DNA of 11,018 bases from Deltaproteobacteria bacterium (GTDB lineage Bacteria; Desulfobacterota; BSN033; UBA1163): assembly GCA_016875155.1 (NCBI GenBank), contig VGSD01000056.1, positions 1-11,018 on the forward strand, written 5' to 3'. Every line of letters starts with the position of its first letter. Positions within the stretch are counted from its first letter, which is position 1. This document shows, one piece after another, positions 1 to 6,938 of this stretch. The notes below the pieces were generated by a model. It saw nothing but the letters and a program-made list of their open reading frames with translations, was not told the origin of the DNA and ran no database searches. Position numbers and translations under genes: made by a program.

Positions 1-56
1 CCATCCTCCACCAGAAGAAGAAGGATTGGGAAAAGCAAGGAAAAGCTCTTCTGTGA
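1..56 (+). CDS. possible 3' end of an unidentified plus-strand gene
   Basis: The first bases can be read on the plus strand as a short lysine- and glutamine-rich helical tail (ILHQKKKDWEKQGKALL) ending at a TGA at 54-56. It would converge on the transporter gene. A second open frame runs from base 2 to a TAA at 104-106 and overlaps the transporter stop, so the true frame cannot be settled from so little sequence. The first reading looks more protein-like, but neither may be real. No product can be named. Confidence 0.2.
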   Translation, partial: ILHQKKKDWEKQGKALL

Positions 57-102
57 GGAGCGCTGACATCAAGACGTTTGGGGATGATTGGCTCAGGCTT
101 TT

Positions 103-990
103 CTAATGGCGGAGGGCACCATGGACTCCGATTAGAATGAGCAAGCCTCCCAAAATCTGTTGCAGGAAGATCTGTTCTCCCATCCAGAGGTAATTCACCA
201 GAATGGCCACCAAGGGGATGAAATAGAGATAGACCATAGATCGGGTGACTCCCAACCTTTCGATTCCTCCATAGTAGGAGACATGACCGATGATGCCAGG
301 CAAAAGAATGGCATATCCTAGAGCCCACCAGGAGTTTGAGCTGACCTGACGAAGGGCAACAGGGGTTCCTAAAAAGGGGACAGCCAGCCAGAGAACCAAT
401 GAGCCGATCGCCATGCAATAGCCCATCAGGCGAAGCGGGGAATAGATCTTGAGAAGAGGCTTTGACCATGCAGATAAGAAAACAGCCGCAAATAAGGCGG
501 CGATCAGGGAAAGTAGATCGCCTATGAGAGTATCGAGAGAGAAATGGAGTCTGGCCGTGGGTTTTAGAATGACGAGCATGACACCGAACAGAGAGACCAG
601 CATATAGAGGTATTGTCTCCAGGTTACGGGCTCTTTTTCTATGAGATGAACATAAAGCGCGCCCCAGAGAGGCGTGGTTGAAAGGATCAGCGCCGAGTTA
701 GAGGCAGACGTCAAATCCAAGCCGACCAACCAGAGGATCTGATAGATCCCAATACCTAAAACCCCTATCCATGTCACTTTTCCGATATCCCTCTTTTGAA
801 GGGAGATTCCTTTTTCCCGTTTAAACGTTATCAAAAGGACGAAAAAACCGCAGAGGGTAAACCGGATGGCTCCGAAGAGGACCGGAGGTAAATCCACAAA
901 GGCAGATTTGACGATTCCGTAATTGGCTCCCCAGGTCAACACAACGACCATGAGGAGGAGATGACCGATGTTAGGATTTTTTTTAGACAT
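103..990 (-). CDS. DMT-superfamily (EamA) inner-membrane transporter
   Basis: This 295-residue protein is almost entirely hydrophobic, with about ten membrane helices and short basic loops. That is the size and shape of drug/metabolite transporters with two tandem EamA repeats. The N-terminal helix carries the family-like LTWGANYGIVKSAF segment. The first repeat ends near residue 142 (VMLVILKP) and the second covers roughly residues 155-295, ending with the typical G-x-x-LILIGV final helix. Family members export amino acids, metabolites or drugs; the substrate here cannot be told. The ATG at 988-990 lies 14 nt after the stop of the flavodoxin gene and has no strong Shine-Dalgarno sequence, so it is probably the second gene of a two-gene operon and partly coupled. 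Nothing in it links to the restriction block. Confidence 0.85.
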   Translation of the reverse strand: MSKKNPNIGHLLLMVVVLTWGANYGIVKSAFVDLPPVLFGAIRFTLCGFFVLLITFKREKGISLQKRDIGKVTWIGVLGIGIYQILWLVGLDLTSASNSALILSTTPLWGALYVHLIEKEPVTWRQYLYMLVSLFGVMLVILKPTARLHFSLDTLIGDLLSLIAALFAAVFLSAWSKPLLKIYSPLRLMGYCMAIGSLVLWLAVPFLGTPVALRQVSSNSWWALGYAILLPGIIGHVSYYGGIERLGVTRSMVYLYFIPLVAILVNYLWMGEQIFLQQILGGLLILIGVHGALRH

Positions 991-1004
991 ATCGAATGCT
1001 GATC

Positions 1005-1487
1005 TTAAGAGGCCAATTTCTTACAGAGTTCTGCCACTCGTTTTCCTAATTTGCGTCCATTCTCCGATGTCCTATCATCCGGAGCGCCGACACAGGACAC
1101 CCCATAGTGACCGGTTGCTTCCATGGGATCTCCCACCACGATCATCCCATAGATGAGCATGCACTGGATGATGGAGATGATGGTCGTCTCTTTTCCGCCG
1201 GAAGCATCTCCTGAAGTGGCAAAGGCGGCTCCGACCTTATTCTCGATCTTTTTCCGTATCCCAACATATTCGTCAAAGATCCGTTTCAGATCCCAGGCCA
1301 TCGTTCCAAAATAGACCGGCGAACCCGCGATGATGCCGGCGGCATTTAAAAAATCGTCTTTGGTCACTTCCTGAGTTGATTTGAGAATAGCCTGGGTTCC
1401 TGAAACGTTGTTCACCCCCTCTGCAATTTTCTCCGCCAATTTACGGGTGTTTCCACCTTTTGAATAGTAAAGAATCAGGACATTCAT
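1005..1487 (-). CDS. flavodoxin-family FMN-binding protein (WrbA/NADPH-dependent FMN reductase type)
   Basis: From the chosen ATG the protein has 160 residues and begins MNVLILYYSKGGNTRKLAE, a first strand plus FMN-phosphate loop (residues about 8-15) typical of flavodoxin-like folds. A second flavin-contact loop is seen at SPVYFGTM (56-63) and a third at ATSGDASGGKET (90-101), matching the WrbA/flavodoxin_1 pattern. Such cytoplasmic proteins bind FMN and carry out NAD(P)H- or quinone-linked redox reactions; the partner is unknown. An upstream in-frame ATG would add 18 residues, but the internal ATG at 1485-1487 is preferred. It has a perfect AGGAGG (1495-1500) 7 nt upstream and starts exactly where the family fold begins. 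The DMT transporter follows after 14 nt. Confidence 0.82.
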   Translation of the reverse strand: MNVLILYYSKGGNTRKLAEKIAEGVNNVSGTQAILKSTQEVTKDDFLNAAGIIAGSPVYFGTMAWDLKRIFDEYVGIRKKIENKVGAAFATSGDASGGKETTIISIIQCMLIYGMIVVGDPMEATGHYGVSCVGAPDDRTSENGRKLGKRVAELCKKLAS

Positions 1488-1494
1488 CTTTGAG

Positions 1495-1500
1495 CCTCCT
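1495..1500 (-). promoter_or_regulatory. strong Shine-Dalgarno deciding the flavodoxin start
   Basis: The complement reads AGGAGG, 7 nt before the ATG at 1487. It is the strongest ribosome site near this gene and supports the shorter 160-residue product over the longer open frame that begins at 1541. Confidence 0.75.
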
Positions 1501-1512
1501 CGATTTTTCCCA

Positions 1513-1541
1513 CGAATAACACAGGCGGAATATCTTTTCAA
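1513..1541 (-). promoter_or_regulatory. weak candidate promoter for the flavodoxin-transporter pair
   Basis: Read on the minus strand, TTGAAA (1536-1541) and TATTCG (1513-1518) are separated by 17 nt, about 25 nt before the flavodoxin start. The -35 is fair and the -10 is poor. It is the best pair seen in the 104-bp gap after radC; read-through from radC is the alternative. Confidence 0.22.
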
Positions 1542-1591
1542 GAAATAGGAAGAGGACTCGTTAGTTTGAATGTGGGGGGATAAGACGATTA

Positions 1592-2257
1592 TTAGATGGT
1601 TAATAGGCCTGTTTCCCGAAAACTATAGTAGCCTTTTCGGGTTACGATCACATGGTCAAGAATCTGAATGCCAAGAATTTTGCCTGCTTCAGTTAATTGA
1701 CGATGGATATTCAAATCGGATTCGCTCGGTTGAAGTTCTCCGGATGGGTGGTTATGAACAAAGATCACCCCCGCTGCACGGTCAGCAATGACATCGGCAA
1801 AGACCTCTCGGGGATGCACCGGGCTTTTATTGAGCAAACCGATTGTCACGATCCGTTTTTCAATCACTTCGTTTGCTCCGTTCAGTGAAATACAGACAAA
1901 GTGTTCCTGTTGTTTTCCGGCAATATCAGCAACAAGCGGTAGGACATCCTTGGCGGATACAACTTTGATCATTTCCTTAAGTAAATGCCTTCGCGCGAGT
2001 TCAAAGGCGGCTAAAATCTGCGCTGCCTTCGCTAATCCCATGCCAGGAACTTCAAGCAAATGGTCCAGCGATAGTTCCTCTTTATGCTCCCTTATTAGGC
2101 CTGCCACATGCTTGGCTATTGATCTAACATCAGCGCGTGCTGTCCCCATGCCAAGAATTGCCGCCACAAGCTCCTCATCCGTAAGGGCTTTTGCTCCTCT
2201 CTCCCGCAATTTTTCCCTTGGCCGGGCATGCTCCGGCATGTCTTTGATGGTTTTCAT
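1592..2257 (-). CDS. radC: RadC-family JAB/MPN-domain protein
   Basis: This 221-residue protein has the full RadC architecture. An N-terminal UPF0758 region with a helix-hairpin-helix-like segment (LLEVPGMGLAKAAQILAAFE, about 67-86) is followed by a JAMM metal-binding domain with VHPREVF (147-153) and the H-x-H-x7-S-x2-D signature at H168, H170, S178 and D181. JAMM domains are usually zinc peptidases or isopeptidases. RadC was once thought to repair DNA, but its true role is unsettled, and it is common on mobile and defence islands. All metal ligands are present, so the protein looks intact. The length is normal for the family. The ATG is preceded by a modest purine-rich AAAGAAAG. It lies 133 nt downstream of the AlbA_2 gene on the same strand, so co-transcription is possible but a hairpin lies between them. 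Confidence 0.93.
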   Translation of the reverse strand: MKTIKDMPEHARPREKLRERGAKALTDEELVAAILGMGTARADVRSIAKHVAGLIREHKEELSLDHLLEVPGMGLAKAAQILAAFELARRHLLKEMIKVVSAKDVLPLVADIAGKQQEHFVCISLNGANEVIEKRIVTIGLLNKSPVHPREVFADVIADRAAGVIFVHNHPSGELQPSESDLNIHRQLTEAGKILGIQILDHVIVTRKGYYSFRETGLLTI

Positions 2258-2304
2258 AATCTTTCTTTTGTTAATTCAATTCCTTCTAACCAATTTTAAC
2301 AATA

Positions 2305-2335
2305 GCCTAATAGCTTGATTTATTTAGGCTTTTTA
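2305..2335. terminator. hairpin between the AlbA_2 gene and radC
   Basis: AGCCTAA (2305-2311) and TTAGGCT (2325-2331) form a 7-bp stem with a 13-nt loop. On the plus strand it runs into TTTTT; on the minus strand, the direction of the genes, it is followed only by ATTGTT. It may act as a weak or partial terminator between the hsd block and radC, or be just an AT-rich inverted repeat. Confidence 0.3.
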
Positions 2336-2390
2336 AATATACATCTACGCTTTTCTTTGTTTAGAACAGTTTTTATTGTTAATTTCTTTT

Positions 2391-4052
2391 TCATTTAACT
2401 ATGATCCATTTCGGAGACTGTCTTGTCCCGGCATTTCGGATAATTCCTTCTATCCGTAGCGCCATTAATAGATTGTGAACCATGCTATCTTTCTGTTTAG
2501 GTAAAAGTGCTTCAGGTAGTTTATCAATCAACAATGCGTCTATCTCTTTCCTCGAAACAGGACCGTGTTGTCGGATTAGTTCAATTATCAAGTCTTTATA
2601 GTACTGTCTGTCAAAACCACGTTGTCGAATATGACGGGCCTTTTGATTAGTAACCGCAGCGACTCTTGCGCTTATATAAAGGTTTGGGTATCTCCCTTCA
2701 ACCAACCCGAGCTTTTTGAGTCTCGCATGCTCACCGTGCTCAATCTTTATGCCTTTCTGAATTTTATCCAACAATATTACCGCCCACAGATCTAAGTCCG
2801 TCCTCTCCATTAGCATCCGGGTATACTGTTCGTTCAAGATCGTCCCTCGAATGGTCACAACAACTCGTATCGGGTCAGAAAGATTATAGTCAGGCAATGG
2901 GAAAAATCGTTTCATCTGGGTCTGGAACATCCGTTTGATACCGCCGCCTTGCGTGTCAATCATATTCAGATTGACCATCGCCTGGGATAGTGATGGATTC
3001 CGATATACCTCCATTGGTGCATCCCGCTTAATCACGTTTTCGACATTCCCAGGGAGAAAACTACCAACATTCGTCAGAATCAACTGGTCGGGCATCTCAA
3101 CCATGTTGATACGCCCACCCAGACTGTAGTCCTGATGAGCAATACAATTGTGCAACGCTTCTCGGAGCACCCAGGAATCATATTGACGGATTTCAATCGG
3201 AAACAAAGTACCACTTGGTAACTGACGAATCGTTAAGTTCCGAATTCTGGCCAACACACGGTCAACATTCAGGATGAATGGTGGATCGAAGTGTTCATAA
3301 TCTTTTTCCTGGTTTTGTTCATCCTTGAGAACCCAAGTGATCCTCGCTACAGCAGGGGAAATCAATGCTGCTGATTCCGGCTTTCCCAAAAGAAGAAGTG
3401 TGCCATTAGTGATGGATTCCTTAATAGCTATGCCGATCTTATTAAAAAAAGTTATATCATCCCATGTATCTACCTCAGTGGCTTTGGCTGGGAATTTAAC
3501 CTTATATTCCTGGCGGGCTTTCTGGATAGCTTCAATATCGAGGTCAGCTGGGGATGCCTTTTCACAAATCTGTCCAGACCAATCTACGCGGCGTTGCCAT
3601 ATAATTCTTTCCTTCTCAGAGTGGTTGGCAAGAAGGGTTTTACTGGAACCTATTCGTATCCAAGCCTTATCATAGAATTTGACAGGGCGATCTAGAGCAG
3701 GTATGACTTCAAATAGCACCACGTGTCTCTCTTCCGTTTCAAATTCATAGCATTCAAAGCCAGTATTGGGTTGCAAGCCTTTGCTAAGCCACAGCATTAA
3801 ATCCTGATTGCCTTTGCCTTTCTCTTGTTGGGGATTGAATGTTGTACCAACCACTTCACGTGTTTTATTTTCAAAACCAAAAATCAAGTATCCCCGAGGT
3901 TTACCGTGGACACAGGCGGAATTAGCAAGTGCAGACAAGTATTCACCCAGATGCTGAGCATCTAAGTGGCTAACCTTAAACTCTAACCACTCCGTCTCCA
4001 CCGGTTCCTTCCTTAAACGGTTTAATAGTGCGATCAGGCTCGCTTGGTCCAA
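2391..4052 (-). CDS. Schlafen AlbA_2 / GHKL-ATPase / winged-helix protein of the R-M operon
   Basis: From the chosen TTG the product has 553 residues. Residues about 15-150 match the AlbA_2 (Schlafen-like) domain, with ETEWLEFKV near the start and a GYLIFGFEN strand. Residues about 290-380 resemble the HATPase_c_4 module of the RecG-like ATP-binding family: REALHNCIAHQDY (297-309), LTNVGSFLPG and TQGGGIKRM (367-375). A helical, probably winged-helix end (about 480-553, with GPVSRKEID) suggests DNA binding. Such proteins are often called transcriptional regulators or putative DNA-binding ATPases and are frequent near type I restriction genes; their role there is not settled. The open frame can begin at a TTG at 4070, but the TTG at 4052 is better. 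It lies 2 nt after the hsdMS stop and 5 nt after GGAGAGGAG, so translation is probably coupled to hsdMS. Confidence 0.8.
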   Translation of the reverse strand: MDQASLIALLNRLRKEPVETEWLEFKVSHLDAQHLGEYLSALANSACVHGKPRGYLIFGFENKTREVVGTTFNPQQEKGKGNQDLMLWLSKGLQPNTGFECYEFETEERHVVLFEVIPALDRPVKFYDKAWIRIGSSKTLLANHSEKERIIWQRRVDWSGQICEKASPADLDIEAIQKARQEYKVKFPAKATEVDTWDDITFFNKIGIAIKESITNGTLLLLGKPESAALISPAVARITWVLKDEQNQEKDYEHFDPPFILNVDRVLARIRNLTIRQLPSGTLFPIEIRQYDSWVLREALHNCIAHQDYSLGGRINMVEMPDQLILTNVGSFLPGNVENVIKRDAPMEVYRNPSLSQAMVNLNMIDTQGGGIKRMFQTQMKRFFPLPDYNLSDPIRVVVTIRGTILNEQYTRMLMERTDLDLWAVILLDKIQKGIKIEHGEHARLKKLGLVEGRYPNLYISARVAAVTNQKARHIRQRGFDRQYYKDLIIELIRQHGPVSRKEIDALLIDKLPEALLPKQKDSMVHNLLMALRIEGIIRNAGTRQSPKWIIVK

Positions 4053-4054
4053 AT

Positions 4055-6520
4055 TTACTCCTCTCCCCAAATCTCTGATAGTTTGGTCTGGATCTTCTGT
4101 TCGTAAATCTTGATTAGCTTACGGTTTGCCTCTGCCAACTCCCGCTCCACCTCAATTTCCTCCACAATCCTCCGCTGAACCTCAAGCGGTGGGAGGGGGA
4201 TTTTTATCTCTTCAATTTGGGATCGGTTGATCGAGTCAAATGTACTTCCATTACAACCACGCTTTATTTCCTCCTGCCTATCGTTAAGAATAAAAAAGAG
4301 GTAACGATAATCAAGTTGCTCCCCTGCCCTGATTGCAGCCAAACCTCGTCCTATACAAATTTGAGAAAATGGATTGATATTTACTGGACCTACGGGTGCT
4401 CTGACAGACATCAAGACATCATTCTTTATCGATAGCTTTGTCGTTTGAGTTGTCCATTTTTTAGGTTCTTGTAAAAAAACTTCACCAAATTCTATCTTAC
4501 CTTGATAAAAAGACATCCCCTCCCCAATAGCATTGTAGTTTTGCCCATCAGGGGACTGACCTGAAATTACATTTGAAATACTCCCTAATTCTTCTATTGG
4601 CCAGGTGGGGTTGATTTTGATGGAAGGTTTGTAGTTGGAGATGATTTGTTTAGCGCCTTCGATGATTTTCCGGTAGCTGTCCAGTTCCGCAACAATCTTC
4701 TCCTGCACCTCCACCGGCGGCAGAGGGAATTCAAAAGACCTATATTCATTAGCATTGATATTTGAGAGCGTTCCACTCTTCCTCATTAATTCAATCCATG
4801 TTTGATAGTGTAAGGATCGTGTGATAAAAAACACAAAAGTTGGTAATACTTTAGTTGAATCCAATCGAAAGCGAATCAGATAGCCAGCGAACTGATATAT
4901 ACGATCATTTCGCTTGTGCAAATAGGCTCGGCCAACTGACCCTGATCTTGCAAGTAAAAAATCACCTAGCTCCAGATAGCAATCCTTTTCAATCGTAGAA
5001 GGGGAAACAATGTCATCCTCCTTGAGATTTCCATCATCGTCAATATCCGTGATTCTAATATAACGAACCTTGCCATTATATAAGACTTTGCTAGCGCCCG
5101 ACCCATACTGAGGGGGGCCAAGAATAACATCCCCCAACTTTACCATTGACCACTTTGTACTGACACGGATGCCGGTGTCGCGGTAGCGGTCACCGGAAAG
5201 GTTTATGTCGCCATTTTCAAGGATACGTGACTTTTTTACTGCATGAGCAGTTATGGATTTTTGATTGTCAGAATCCTGTTTCTTTAAATCCGCAATTCGC
5301 AATTTAAAATCCGAAATGGCGCTTAGGGCTTCGGGTAAGTCGTTTTTCGCAATCGGTTTTCTCTGTGCTCCCAGATCAAACCCATCATTTTCCACTTTTA
5401 CGAACAGGATTTCATCCGTCCGCTTTGATACGGATTTATCCAGCAGCAGAATGCTAGTTTTGACGCCGGAATACGGGTTGAAACATCCTGCGGGTAGGGA
5501 CACAACGCACCAAAGATAGTTCTCAGCAAGCATCTTCCGCAACTTCTTATAAGCATTTTGGGATTGGAAGATAATGCCTTCTGGCACGATAATGCCAGCT
5601 CGCCCGTTAACATTCAGGTGTTCCGCAATGTAGTCCACGAAGAGAACCTCGCTCCGTGTGGCCTTAATGCTGAAGCGGTTATGGGGGCGAATACCACCTT
5701 TCGGTGTCATAAATGGAGGATTTGCAAGGATCACATCATTGCGTTCGTCCCAGCGTTCCTCGCTGGTCAATGTATCGTATTCATGGATGCGTGGGTTTGC
5801 AAAACCATGAAGGTAAAGATTCACTCGGGATAATCTCACCATGTCAGGGGATATGTCATAGCCGCAGAAGTTGGTCATTAACCGGCCACGCTCATCCGGC
5901 GTGAGCTCAGATGAAGATTCTTGATGTTGTGTGAGAATATGTTTATAGGATGAGATTAAAAATCCAGCAGTTCCACAGGCAGGGTCAAGAATGCTCTCGT
6001 TTTTCTTAGGATCGACTATCTTGACGATAAAATCAATGATATGTCTGGGTGTCCGAAACTGTCCGGCTTCTCCTTGGCTTCCAAGAATAGATAGAAGGTA
6101 TTCAAAGGCATCACCAAGCCGTTCGCTGTGGTCATAGGTGAATCCGTTTATCTCCTTGAGGAAGAGATTCAAGGTTTCGGGATCACGGTATGGAAGAAAC
6201 ACTCCTTTAAAAATATCCCTGAAAAGCTGGGGGATATTTTTGTTCTGGTTCATCTTCTCGATGCCTTCGACATAGAGAAGTAATCGCTCATGTCCGCTGA
6301 ATCGGCGGTCGAGCAACTGATGCCAGGCGTATTTCTTGTATTCTCCAGAGAAGAACGTTGCCTTGCCCCCAAGTTCCTCGGACTGTCGATCCATATCATC
6401 CATGAATTTGTAGATCAGGGCGATGGTAATCTGCTCCACCTGCGACTTGGGATCGGGCACCTTCCCAACCAGGATGTCGCGTGCAGAATCAATTCTTGCT
6501 TTTGTTTCGGAATCAAGCAT
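4055..6520 (-). CDS. hsdMS: type I R-M methylase-specificity fusion (HsdM-HsdS)
   Basis: This 821-residue protein joins both parts of a type I modification enzyme. The N-terminal helical HsdM region (residues 1-130) leads into an N6-adenine methyltransferase domain, with the SAM-binding motif LDPACGTAGF (178-187) and catalytic NPPF (267-270). After NGDINLSGDRYR (about 436-447) come two HsdS-type target-recognition domains, about 458-613 and 638-798. Each ends in a conserved P-LPP-x-EVQ-x-x-IV helix, so a split DNA target is expected. The protein should methylate adenines at the site and guide HsdR. A longer frame reaches 6601, but the ATG at 6520 starts the family-like MLDSETKARIDSARD; the extra 27 residues are translated repeat. 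That ATG has no Shine-Dalgarno and overlaps the four-helix gene stop by 8 nt. A 20-residue repeat-like insert sits at about 403-423. Confidence 0.93.
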   Translation of the reverse strand: MLDSETKARIDSARDILVGKVPDPKSQVEQITIALIYKFMDDMDRQSEELGGKATFFSGEYKKYAWHQLLDRRFSGHERLLLYVEGIEKMNQNKNIPQLFRDIFKGVFLPYRDPETLNLFLKEINGFTYDHSERLGDAFEYLLSILGSQGEAGQFRTPRHIIDFIVKIVDPKKNESILDPACGTAGFLISSYKHILTQHQESSSELTPDERGRLMTNFCGYDISPDMVRLSRVNLYLHGFANPRIHEYDTLTSEERWDERNDVILANPPFMTPKGGIRPHNRFSIKATRSEVLFVDYIAEHLNVNGRAGIIVPEGIIFQSQNAYKKLRKMLAENYLWCVVSLPAGCFNPYSGVKTSILLLDKSVSKRTDEILFVKVENDGFDLGAQRKPIAKNDLPEALSAISDFKLRIADLKKQDSDNQKSITAHAVKKSRILENGDINLSGDRYRDTGIRVSTKWSMVKLGDVILGPPQYGSGASKVLYNGKVRYIRITDIDDDGNLKEDDIVSPSTIEKDCYLELGDFLLARSGSVGRAYLHKRNDRIYQFAGYLIRFRLDSTKVLPTFVFFITRSLHYQTWIELMRKSGTLSNINANEYRSFEFPLPPVEVQEKIVAELDSYRKIIEGAKQIISNYKPSIKINPTWPIEELGSISNVISGQSPDGQNYNAIGEGMSFYQGKIEFGEVFLQEPKKWTTQTTKLSIKNDVLMSVRAPVGPVNINPFSQICIGRGLAAIRAGEQLDYRYLFFILNDRQEEIKRGCNGSTFDSINRSQIEEIKIPLPPLEVQRRIVEEIEVERELAEANRKLIKIYEQKIQTKLSEIWGEE
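5252..5320 (-). repeat. repeat-like in-frame insert at the HsdM/HsdS junction
   Basis: This part of hsdMS encodes ISDFKLRIADLKKQDSDNQK, between the methylase core (EALSA) and the conserved NGDINLSGDRYR linker. It is low in complexity, with ATTTTAAATTGCGAATTGCGG-like reiteration on the coding strand. At 5256-5267 it carries GATTTTTGATTG on the plus strand, identical to the 12-mer in both arms flanking the four-helix gene. It looks like a remnant of the same repeat family, kept in frame. Confidence 0.45.
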
Positions 6521-6899
6521 TTTTGATTTTTGATTGATGATTTTTGATTTGTGATTGGCCTGCCGTTTTTGCTGATGCAATAAATATGGCTGCCAGTTCA
6601 TTTGCTTCTTTCAATAAAGGTTCAATCAAATCACGCCCGAGTAATTTACCATCCATGATCAACTCAAGCCAATAGGCGCTTTCGTCAGCCTCCTCGGCTA
6701 CAATCCCAATCTTTGAGGTAAATTCAGCTTTGGATCTCCCACGGCAAGCAGCACGATAATTTGCGCCTACCGAGGTGCCACTCCGAACCAGTTGATTTCC
6801 GAGTGTCCGTCCAGCAATGGAGTTGGGCAGTTTATCCACAAGTTTCATTATATTTAATGCAAACTGTTTCGTTCTATCTTTTAGTTTTTTCTCGTCCAT
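6513..6899 (-). CDS. four-helix-bundle protein (S23 / 23S rRNA intervening-sequence type)
   Basis: The 128-residue product carries the family hallmark RSGTSVGANYRAACRGRSKA (39-58), followed by EF and an amphipathic helix ADESAYWLELIMDG and a helical C-terminal third. This matches the S23/IVS four-helix family, related in fold to the Avd accessory proteins of diversity-generating retroelements. Members are small, often basic, thought to bind nucleic acid, and occur both in 23S rRNA inserts and as free genes of unknown function. A longer frame starts at 6935, but the ATG at 6899 has GGGGAAGAG just upstream and starts the family core. The last dozen residues (SQIKNHQSKIKNA) are encoded by a flanking repeat arm and are probably not part of the fold. 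It lies between hsdR (39-nt gap) and hsdMS (8-nt overlap), so its stop may feed hsdMS translation. Confidence 0.88.
   Translation of the reverse strand: MDEKKLKDRTKQFALNIMKLVDKLPNSIAGRTLGNQLVRSGTSVGANYRAACRGRSKAEFTSKIGIVAEEADESAYWLELIMDGKLLGRDLIEPLLKEANELAAIFIASAKTAGQSQIKNHQSKIKNA
6521..6558. repeat. inverted-repeat arm A beside the four-helix gene
   Basis: On the plus strand this is a reiterated TTTTGAT-type tract ending in GATTTGTGATTGG. Its part 6537-6558 matches the complement of arm B (6907-6935) at 21 of 22 bases, if a 7-nt gap is allowed. It codes for the tail of the four-helix protein and occupies the place where the hsdMS ribosome site would be. Confidence 0.6.
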
Positions 6900-6906
6900 C
6901 TCTTCC

Positions 6907-6935
6907 CCAATCAAAAATCTCAAATTAAAAATCAT
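6907..6935. repeat. inverted-repeat arm B beside the four-helix gene
   Basis: Read on the minus strand this is ATGATTTTTAATTTGAG followed by ATTTTTGATTGG. It is the mirror partner of arm A, and both contain GATTTTTGATTG. It lies between the hsdR stop and the four-helix start and overlaps the purine-rich ribosome site of that gene at its inner edge. Confidence 0.6.
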
Positions 6936-6938
6936 AAG

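Noticed and set aside
1488..1541. 18-residue upstream extension of the flavodoxin gene
   Set aside because: The downstream ATG has a perfect AGGAGG at good spacing and begins the flavodoxin fold directly.
1788..2318. 176-codon plus-strand open frame opposite radC
   Set aside because: Its serine- and alanine-rich composition is typical of an antisense shadow, and radC on the other strand has all family motifs.
6521..6601. 27-residue upstream extension of hsdMS
   Set aside because: It translates the repeat arm (NHKSKIINQKSK) and overlaps the four-helix gene by about 90 bp; the family-like start is the ATG at 6520.
6513..6935. Diversity-generating retroelement (Avd-like protein)
   Set aside because: The four-helix fold is shared with Avd, but no reverse transcriptase, template repeat or variable repeat was seen in the window.
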